5,084 nt of DNA from an uncultured Roseburia sp. Lineage in GTDB: Bacteria; Bacillota; Clostridia; Lachnospirales; Lachnospiraceae. Both the position numbers and the translations under genes were made by a program. The DNA lies in the NCBI GenBank assembly GCA_947057405.1, contig CAMSEJ010000195.1:1-5084 (forward strand), written 5' to 3'. Under the pieces are notes generated by a model. The model ran no database searches. It had not been told where the DNA came from and saw nothing but the letters and a program-made list of their open reading frames with translations. Positions 1 through 5,084 of this stretch are shown piece by piece (the stretch's first letter is position 1; every line of letters starts with the position of its first letter).

Positions 1-924
1 AAACCACTCCCCGAGCAGCGCCGACCCGGCAAGCGCCAGTACGGACAATCCGGCAAAAACCACGCCGACCGTTTTTAAAATGCCAAGGAATCCCTCTCTG
101 TCGTCATCCTTTAAGCGGTCTGCAAGCGGTCGGATTAACGGAATAAAAACCGTCTGTGCGCCGACCTGCACAATCAGGCTCGGCGTGGCAACGGAGCTGT
201 AAAACCCGAGCACCGTTTCCCCGTAATAGCGGTCCAGAAAATATTTCGGCAGGGAAATCGAAAGGTTATTCGTAACCGCCACGATCACAAGGGGAATCAT
301 GGCAAGCATCAGCCTTTTGAGCGCCGCGGCATCCGAAGAATCCCGTTCCGAAATAAAACGCCGCGCAATACGCCTGTCATAGCATACCGCAACCATTCCG
401 GTAAACAACGCGATGCCTCCGATCGCAAGCACCAGGTTCTGCGTAAGATACAGGATGCCGCAGAAACCGCCGAGCATCAGAATCCCGCGGATAATATAGG
501 AATAACAGACATAATCCATCCGCCCGTTCTTCTGATCCACGCCGTGATAAACATCCACCCATGCTTCTACGCATTTAAAAAGCATATACAGCAGAACGGC
601 GCCCCACTGGTACGGCGTATATTCATTGAAAAAAAGCCCGGCAAAGCATATCAGAAACGCAATCGCCATTGCCAGGTAGCGGGAACGGATATAGGTGCAG
701 TCAGAATATTCGCCCGACACATCCGCAACCTGGTACTGCCTGGTATTATAAAGGGCAAGAATCGCAAACGCCGCGGTAAAAGTCATCGCAATCGAATATA
801 CCCCCGCGTCCCGGTACCCGGAAAGCCGGACGACAAGCAGAGTCGTCAGCCACTGGCAGCCGTAGTAAAACATCGTGCCAAAGCTGTTGTAAAATATATT
901 GGCCAAAGTTGATTTTTCTTTCAT
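1..924 (-). CDS. Wzx-like polysaccharide flippase (MATE/PST superfamily), 3' end outside window
   Basis: The frame is open without a stop from the ATG at 924 to position 1, giving 308 residues of a protein that in this family usually has about 400 to 500. The translation is strongly hydrophobic, with repeated membrane segments separated by short charged loops. It resembles the flippases annotated as lipopolysaccharide or polysaccharide biosynthesis proteins in Lachnospiraceae. Visible marks are NSFGTMFYYGCQWLTTLLVVRLSGY (residues 13-37, as NSFG, YYGCQW and VVRLSGY), RQYQVAD (62-68), EAWVDVYHGVDQKNGRMD (120-137) and SLPKYFLDRYYG (224-235). Such proteins move undecaprenyl-diphosphate-linked repeat units across the cytoplasmic membrane, which fits the glycosyltransferases just upstream. 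An in-frame ATG at 939 would add five residues. I prefer 924 because AAGGA at 936-932 lies 7 bases before it, whereas the 939 start has only weak upstream purines. Family assignment is secure; the substrate is unknown. Confidence 0.88.
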   Translation of the reverse strand, partial: MKEKSTLANIFYNSFGTMFYYGCQWLTTLLVVRLSGYRDAGVYSIAMTFTAAFAILALYNTRQYQVADVSGEYSDCTYIRSRYLAMAIAFLICFAGLFFNEYTPYQWGAVLLYMLFKCVEAWVDVYHGVDQKNGRMDYVCYSYIIRGILMLGGFCGILYLTQNLVLAIGGIALFTGMVAVCYDRRIARRFISERDSSDAAALKRLMLAMIPLVIVAVTNNLSISLPKYFLDRYYGETVLGFYSSVATPSLIVQVGAQTVFIPLIRPLADRLKDDDREGFLGILKTVGVVFAGLSVLALAGSALLGEWF

Positions 925-931
925 CGTTTTA

Positions 932-937
932 TCCTTC
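932..937 (-). promoter_or_regulatory. Ribosome binding site deciding the flippase start
   Basis: Reading on the minus strand, GAAGGA ends 7 bases (TAAAACG) before the ATG at 924. The site overlaps the alternative ATG at 939, so a ribosome bound here would start at 924. This is the main reason for choosing the shorter form. Confidence 0.6.
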
Positions 938-940
938 ATG

Positions 941-960
941 TTTCTTGCAGCCGCAAAAAA
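941..960 (-). other. Small A/T-rich hairpin between glycosyltransferase and flippase genes
   Basis: On the minus strand TTTTTTGC and GCAAGAAA can pair over 8 base pairs, one of them G-U, around the loop GGCT. It sits in the only appreciable gap of the window (925-970), just upstream of the flippase ribosome binding site. No T-run follows the stem and the stem is weak, so it is not a convincing terminator. It could modestly affect flippase translation or mRNA stability, or be chance. Confidence 0.25.
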
Positions 961-970
961 TACTTCGTCT

Positions 971-2701
971 TTACAGATCCATCGAATAATCCGCCCGGTG
1001 CAGCGTCAGGTTCGGATTGTAATACGGATCCCCTGCCCGGATCTCCTGCTCCCATTTCTGCTGGAACCGGTCTATCTCCCGCTTAAACCTCGCCTGCTTC
1101 TCTGCCGTATCCTCATATCCCCTGGATTTGGATTCGTAATGATACAGCCTGGCATACGGATTAAACAGGATATGATAGCCCGCCGCGCGTACCTTCATGC
1201 AGAAATCCACATCATTGAGCGCAACCGCAAATTCCTCCTCCATACCGCCCACTTCTTCAAATACCTCCCGCCTTACCATCAAACATGCCCCGGTCACGGC
1301 GCTGACCTGCCGCTCGCACAGCGAAAACGGGAAATACTGCCCGTCCCGGTCCGTTAAGCTCCAAAGGGCGTGGGCGGCAAATCCCCCCATCCCGATAATG
1401 ACTCCGGCATGCTGTATGGTGTTGTCTCCGTAATACAGCATCGCCCCGCAGGCGCCGACCCCGGGCTTTGATACGGAATTCACCAGCTCACGCAGGGAAT
1501 CTGCATCCATAAACTCCGTGTCGTTGTTTAAAAACAGCAGCAGGCTGCCGTTTGCATGCCCTGCGGCAAAGTTATTGATAGCGGAATAATTAAACGGCCC
1601 ATCCCAGGTCACGACGCGGATTCGTAAATCCCGCCTGCTTAACGACTCATAAAACGCAAAGGTTTCCGGCTTTTCACTGTTATTCTCTGCAATAATCACT
1701 TCATAATTCGTATAATTGCTTTTTTGTGCCAGAGAAGACAGACAGAGATCCAAATCCTCTGTATGATCCTTGTTCGGAATGATAATGCTGACCAACGGTT
1801 CCTCTTTTAGCGTCTGCCGGACATGGAAAAATCCGGGTACGTCCGATTTTATGACTTCTGCCGGAATATGCTCCGCTTCCAGGAACTGCCGCAGGCATTC
1901 CTCATTCTGCGGGTTCGTACTGCGGACAAACTCCGTCTGGTCCGGCCCGTCCACTACGTTGGAAAACAATACTTTCGGAATATGGCAGACATTCTTTGCC
2001 AGTGGGAATGCCTGCAGTGACAGCTCGTACCAGCCGTCCGAGGTCAGTACGATCCGCCCCGCCTTTTTGTCCGTTTCTTCCAGAAGGCCGCGTGTTGCCG
2101 CAAAGCATTCCCCCAGATAGGGGAAATTCAGCAGCATCTGCATATCGGCATCGGGCTTAAAAAAGGGACGGAACCGTTTTTTCCCGGCGCAGCTGTCCTC
2201 GTCGGTATAAACCAGATCCGGCAGCGCCTCGTGCTGCGGGCGAAGCCTGCCGGCGTTTTTTTCCGGGGTCGTTCTGAAAGCAAGCATGATCTCAAACAGG
2301 TATTGCGGCTGCACCCTGACCTTCCCGCCGCAAAAGACGAATATTTCCCCGTCCTCATACGTCTCTAACAGTTCCGTAAGCGTCGTAATTCCCTTAAACT
2401 TTGCAGTCTGAACCTGCCGGCAGGTCTGCCGATCCCATCCGGCGCGCTTAAAATCAGTCCCTTCCTCCGCTACGATCACAAAATTCATTAAGCCGGACAG
2501 GCTGCTGCCGGACTGCATGGCCAGCCCCTCCCGGGATACGGCGTTTTTTCTGCACCAGAGCATATACTCCGAGGCTTCGCTTACCGGAATCCCAAGCTTG
2601 CGCAACGCTTTTTTCACCGTATAACCCGCGCCGTAATTTCTGAGGTAATAAACTGCCTTTTGAAATTTGTTTTTCCCTTCCAAATCAAAATCGCTTATCA
2701 T
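971..2701 (-). CDS. Tandem-domain family 2 glycosyltransferase; first domain degenerate, second intact
   Basis: 576 residues, starting at the ATG preceded by TAGGAG. Residues 1-60 are a basic region. Residues about 73-250 are a GT-A domain that keeps the scaffold (LVYTDED at 163-169, FFKPDADMQMLLN, CHIPKVLF at 239-246). Where the metal-binding DXD is expected it reads FCGGK (123-127), and where the catalytic-base segment is expected, GWYEL (223-227); it is probably inactive. Residues about 303-530 are an intact GT2 domain: VSIIIPNKDH (304-313), ENNS (339-342), FNYSAINN (370-377), NNDTE (392-396, DXD equivalent), QHAGVI (430-435), SAVTGACLMV (467-476), NDVDFC (496-501) and YHYESKSRG (520-528). 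The C terminus carries GDPYYNPNLTL (557-567). No membrane segments are seen, so it is probably a cytoplasmic or membrane-associated enzyme that adds a nucleotide-sugar-derived residue to a lipid-linked glycan. The donor sugar cannot be read from sequence. It is a paralog of the gene 8 bases upstream. Confidence 0.93.
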   Translation of the reverse strand: MISDFDLEGKNKFQKAVYYLRNYGAGYTVKKALRKLGIPVSEASEYMLWCRKNAVSREGLAMQSGSSLSGLMNFVIVAEEGTDFKRAGWDRQTCRQVQTAKFKGITTLTELLETYEDGEIFVFCGGKVRVQPQYLFEIMLAFRTTPEKNAGRLRPQHEALPDLVYTDEDSCAGKKRFRPFFKPDADMQMLLNFPYLGECFAATRGLLEETDKKAGRIVLTSDGWYELSLQAFPLAKNVCHIPKVLFSNVVDGPDQTEFVRSTNPQNEECLRQFLEAEHIPAEVIKSDVPGFFHVRQTLKEEPLVSIIIPNKDHTEDLDLCLSSLAQKSNYTNYEVIIAENNSEKPETFAFYESLSRRDLRIRVVTWDGPFNYSAINNFAAGHANGSLLLFLNNDTEFMDADSLRELVNSVSKPGVGACGAMLYYGDNTIQHAGVIIGMGGFAAHALWSLTDRDGQYFPFSLCERQVSAVTGACLMVRREVFEEVGGMEEEFAVALNDVDFCMKVRAAGYHILFNPYARLYHYESKSRGYEDTAEKQARFKREIDRFQQKWEQEIRAGDPYYNPNLTLHRADYSMDL

Positions 2702-2706
2702 CCTAT

Positions 2707-2712
2707 CTCCTA
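2707..2712 (-). promoter_or_regulatory. Ribosome binding site overlapping the upstream stop codon
   Basis: On the minus strand TAGGAG begins with the TAG stop of the upstream glycosyltransferase and ends 5 bases before the ATG at 2701. The arrangement supports translational coupling of the two glycosyltransferases and fixes the downstream start. Confidence 0.75.
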
Positions 2713-4578
2713 TCTCTTCTGCCAGTACCGTTCCAGCGAAAGGTTTCTGTTATAAAACGGATCGCCCGCGGTAATCTGATCCCGGTACGTGATCATCAGC
2801 TTCTGCGCGTCTGCGGCGGATAACCCGCCGTAATCGTCTGTCTCTGCCGCCCGGCACAGCGCATAGGGATTTAACACCACCTGCCTGCCCTGCTGCCTGA
2901 GCAAAAAGCATACCTCTAATGTCCTTGCCAGCGGGCTTTTTGTACTGCCCTGCTCCCACAGCAATGACAATTCCTCTCTTTTTGCCATACACGCATATCC
3001 GGATACGGCGGAAACATTGTGGGCATAATAATTCCTGCCCATATAACCCGGCGCGTCATAAGACATCCCGCGGTTCACCTCCAGCGCAAGCATGTTGCTG
3101 ACCGGTCCCGTCACGATATCGGAACTGAAAATCAGATCTTTTCGGTCCAGCACCTGCATCCCGCACAGGCCGACGTCCTTCCTCTGGGCAAACATCAAAA
3201 GCTCCTCCGCAAACGAAGGCGTCACCGGCAAAATTCCCGCCGCAAGAAGCAGGACATATTCTCCCGATGCCTCGCGAATCGCCTCGGAAAGCTCCGCCAT
3301 AGACAGCGCATACAAAAGCTCCCGATCCCGGTAAGTAGAGAGCTTTTCCACGCCCGCCGCCGTCCGGGCAACCTGCCCCTTTGCCTGACCCATGGCATAA
3401 ATCAGAACCGAAATCTTCGGGCTTCCGATTTCATACCGCATCCTGTAATGGGTTTTGCAAATCTGCGCGCTGTGTACCTGAGCCGGACAGCCCCTGCGCA
3501 GCTCCGCGTCCCGTACCGCATTCCTGCCCGCCTTTATGGCATACGATTTGGAATCCAAATTCTGCGACGTAGACATACTGTGGCTGCGCCAGAAATAAAG
3601 AACCTTCGGAATATGGCAGATCCGCTCCGCCGCATCCGTCAGCTTTAAGATCATGTCGTGATCCTGGCTTCCGTCGTACTCCGGAAGAAACATCCCCACC
3701 TTCTCTAACAAAGACCGTTTGAACACACTCAGATGGCAGATATAGTTGACGCCCCTTAAATTGTCAACCGAAAAATCCGGCTTAAAATGGTATGTGACAA
3801 TATTTTCCAGATCATCTCCCTCAAACGTAACCTCATCCGTATAAATAAAATCCGCACCGTCCCGTTCCACCCGCTTGGCGCATTCGTACAGCGCCGAAGG
3901 GTGCAGCACATCATCGTGATCAAACAATGCCAGATACGTCCCGGATGCCATGCGGATACACGCATTCGTATTTTCCGCAATACCGCCGTTCTGATTAAGC
4001 CTGCTGTACCGAATGCGCAGATCGGATGCGGCGTATTCCTTCACAACCTCCGCTACCCTGCCCGAATCGCTGTCTGACGCGTCCGCCAGGCAGAGCTCCC
4101 AGTTCTGATACGTCTGCCCGGTTACCGAAGCAATCATAGCGCGCAAAAACGGCTCCGGCGTATTGTACAGCGGAACCAGCACGCTGATTTTCAAATCATC
4201 CGGAAACTTCCGCTCTCTTTGTTTTTTCTTCTCCTCTTCGGTCGGCATTATCCGGGTCAGATATTTTCTGGCCTCCTTGCGCCTGGCATAGCGGTTGTCA
4301 GTCAGAGCATGCTCCGCTTTCCGGACAACGCCGGACACGCCGTTTTGGCGGATGAACCGGGCGGCGTGGTACCCTTTTCTCGCCGGGTACAAAAGCGCCC
4401 AGGCAGGCGTCCCTTTTAATCTGCGGATTCCGTGCCGCTGCGGCTCCGTTTCGACATCGTCCGGCCCGTCGTCATGGGTATATGCCAAAAATTTTGCAAA
4501 ATCCCCCAAATCCGCAGAGACAGAGCCCTTCTCCTGTTCTATTTGTCTGAGTAATGCCGCGTCTTGGTTTACATACAT
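2710..4578 (-). CDS. Tandem-domain family 2 glycosyltransferase; first domain intact, second degenerate and shortened
   Basis: 622 residues from the preferred ATG at 4578, or 628 from the ATG at 4596. After an acidic then basic leader (1-128), residues about 129-345 form an intact GT2 domain resembling the first domain of RfbC-like enzymes: KISVLVPLYNTP (130-141), NGGIAENTN (197-205), DHDD metal site (220-223), YTDE (246-249), QDHDMIL (305-311, likely catalytic base) and CHIPKVLYFWRSH. A second GT-A domain starts at KISVLIYAMG (388-397) but lacks about 30 to 35 central residues covering the usual ENNS and FNYSAINN motifs. It reads AAGI (446-449) in place of NNDT, RTLEVC (552-557) in place of NDVDFC, and CRAAETDDYG (575-584) in place of the HYESKSRG region. 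The fold probably survives (GYMGRN, NVSAVSGYACMAKR, LNPYAL), ending in AGDPFYNRNLSL (604-615). The likely role is sugar transfer to a lipid-linked repeat unit at the inner membrane face; donor unknown. Confidence 0.92.
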   Translation of the reverse strand: MYVNQDAALLRQIEQEKGSVSADLGDFAKFLAYTHDDGPDDVETEPQRHGIRRLKGTPAWALLYPARKGYHAARFIRQNGVSGVVRKAEHALTDNRYARRKEARKYLTRIMPTEEEKKKQRERKFPDDLKISVLVPLYNTPEPFLRAMIASVTGQTYQNWELCLADASDSDSGRVAEVVKEYAASDLRIRYSRLNQNGGIAENTNACIRMASGTYLALFDHDDVLHPSALYECAKRVERDGADFIYTDEVTFEGDDLENIVTYHFKPDFSVDNLRGVNYICHLSVFKRSLLEKVGMFLPEYDGSQDHDMILKLTDAAERICHIPKVLYFWRSHSMSTSQNLDSKSYAIKAGRNAVRDAELRRGCPAQVHSAQICKTHYRMRYEIGSPKISVLIYAMGQAKGQVARTAAGVEKLSTYRDRELLYALSMAELSEAIREASGEYVLLLAAGILPVTPSFAEELLMFAQRKDVGLCGMQVLDRKDLIFSSDIVTGPVSNMLALEVNRGMSYDAPGYMGRNYYAHNVSAVSGYACMAKREELSLLWEQGSTKSPLARTLEVCFLLRQQGRQVVLNPYALCRAAETDDYGGLSAADAQKLMITYRDQITAGDPFYNRNLSLERYWQKR

Positions 4579-4584
4579 AGAAAT

Positions 4585-4590
4585 CTCCTT
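4585..4590 (-). promoter_or_regulatory. Strong ribosome binding site deciding the first glycosyltransferase start
   Basis: On the minus strand AAGGAG ends 6 bases (ATTTCT) before the ATG at 4578. It lies inside the six codons that follow the alternative ATG at 4596. That upstream ATG shares an ATGA overlap with the stop of the preceding gene but has only GGGAAGA directly before it, which is poorly spaced. The site therefore favours the 622-residue form. Confidence 0.7.
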
Positions 4591-4592
4591 AT

Positions 4593-5084
4593 TCATTCTT
4601 CCCGGTCAGAGACCTGGCGGAAAAGATCCAGGCTTAAAACATATCCCGCTTCGTTTTCAAACTCGATCTTAACGTTTTTGCTCCCCAGCGTATCCTCCCC
4701 GTGCTCCTTCTCAAACTGCGTTCCCTTCATCATTACCGCATACCGCACCTCCCAGTCGTAAAACGCCTGCCGAAGCTCTTTTTTGGTGTGGCGCCACTCA
4801 TAAAAATCCGGAAAATCGTAGCCGCTTGCCCCTTCGTACAGATAGGTCTGCCCATAATCGTTTTCTTCGGTTAAAAGCGGCACCATCTTCTCTTCCGAAA
4901 GGTGATCCGCCACATACTGAAACAAATCAAACACGGAATTATCCAGCCCTTCGTGCCCTCTTGTAATAAAGGACCAGTCGTGCTGGTACAGGGTAAAAAA
5001 TGCCGTACTGTGCATTGCCCCCGTGATGCATTCCGTAGACGTTACCACCCGATACTCGATTTTTCCGAAGCAAAGCACAAGAAA
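4593..5084 (-). CDS. Unrecognised protein, C-terminal part only; possibly the soluble tail of a membrane polysaccharide protein
   Basis: The frame is open to the right edge: two codons (Phe-Leu) precede the first possible GTG start at 5078, and no ribosome binding site can be checked there. The gene most likely begins outside the window. The visible 163 residues are rich in aromatic and acidic residues and contain no full membrane segment, only FLVLCFG at the very edge. I do not recognise a catalytic motif. The ending, with RYAVMMKGT followed about 25 residues later by FENEAGYVLSLDLF, resembles the pattern at the end of the soluble tail of some multi-pass membrane glycosyltransferase-like proteins, where a 'residue-YVVV-K' strand is followed by a 'FEN-YVLY' strand. 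That is a weak resemblance. The stop at 4595-4593 overlaps the alternative ATG of the next gene, so it belongs to the same operon and probably the same pathway. Confidence 0.7.
   Translation of the reverse strand, partial: FLVLCFGKIEYRVVTSTECITGAMHSTAFFTLYQHDWSFITRGHEGLDNSVFDLFQYVADHLSEEKMVPLLTEENDYGQTYLYEGASGYDFPDFYEWRHTKKELRQAFYDWEVRYAVMMKGTQFEKEHGEDTLGSKNVKIEFENEAGYVLSLDLFRQVSDREE

Noticed and set aside
377..574. Minus-strand open frame of 65 codons inside the flippase gene
   Set aside because: It is out of frame with the flippase, which covers this region continuously, and its product is Arg-rich with no features of a real protein.
544..912. Plus-strand open frame of 122 codons, followed by another at 899-1357
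   Set aside because: The first lies opposite the flippase, whose minus-strand translation is unbroken and has recognisable family motifs. The second lies opposite the end of the downstream glycosyltransferase. Both are basic, low-complexity shadow translations.
941..970. Possible rho-independent terminator after the downstream glycosyltransferase
   Set aside because: The stem is A/T-rich and no T-run follows it on the minus strand; the T-run is part of the stem's 5' arm. The flippase gene begins shortly after, so read-through is expected.
3019..3648. Long plus-strand open frame of 209 codons opposite the first glycosyltransferase
   Set aside because: The minus-strand frame here encodes a clear GT2 protein. 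The plus-strand translation is rich in Arg, His and Pro without any recognisable domain, as expected for an antisense shadow of a G+C-balanced gene.
4483..4505. A/T-rich near-palindrome (GCAAAATTTTTGGC) that could look like an operator
   Set aside because: It lies inside coding sequence for FAKFLAY of the glycosyltransferase, its arms are unequal, and it is not near a transcription start.
4295..4761. Plus-strand open frames opposite the start of the first glycosyltransferase
   Set aside because: They overlap well-supported minus-strand genes, have no convincing ribosome binding site and no recognisable product.
1..5084. CRISPR array, tRNA, rRNA, insertion sequence or attachment site
   Set aside because: No spaced repeats, tRNA-like cloverleaf, transposase motif or terminal inverted repeats were seen; nearly every base lies in the four minus-strand genes.

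Overview
The window reads as part of a cell-surface polysaccharide (capsule or exopolysaccharide) gene cluster from a Bacillota bacterium. The protein style and the strong AAGGAG-type Shine-Dalgarno sites suggest a Lachnospiraceae-like Clostridia member. That placement is an inference from protein character, as there is no rRNA or marker gene here. Base composition is close to half G+C and looks even throughout, with no visible island boundary.

All genes lie on the minus strand and form one tightly packed, operon-like run. Transcription enters at the right edge. First comes the C-terminal part of an unrecognised protein (5084 to 4593). A large two-domain family 2 glycosyltransferase follows (4578 to 2710, possible start at 4596), then a second, paralogous two-domain family 2 glycosyltransferase (2701 to 971). 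Last is a Wzx-like polysaccharide flippase (924 to beyond position 1). The longest gap between genes is 46 bases. No promoter or rho-independent terminator is visible, so both ends of the transcript lie outside the window.

The two glycosyltransferases are the main point of interest. Both have the same tandem architecture: a basic N-terminal stretch, a first GT-A domain, a second GT-A domain and a C-terminal GDP(F/Y)YN-NL(S/T)L motif. Their inactivating changes are complementary. In the upstream protein the first domain keeps its metal-binding and catalytic motifs while the second is shortened and has lost them. In the downstream protein the first domain has lost them and the second is fully intact. 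Together the pair carries one full set of active sites, as if a duplicated bifunctional enzyme had split its two activities between two adjacent genes.

Likely joint role (inference): the two enzymes add consecutive sugars to a lipid-linked repeat unit on the inner face of the membrane, and the flippase moves that unit across. The upstream partial gene may encode the soluble tail of a membrane protein of the same pathway.
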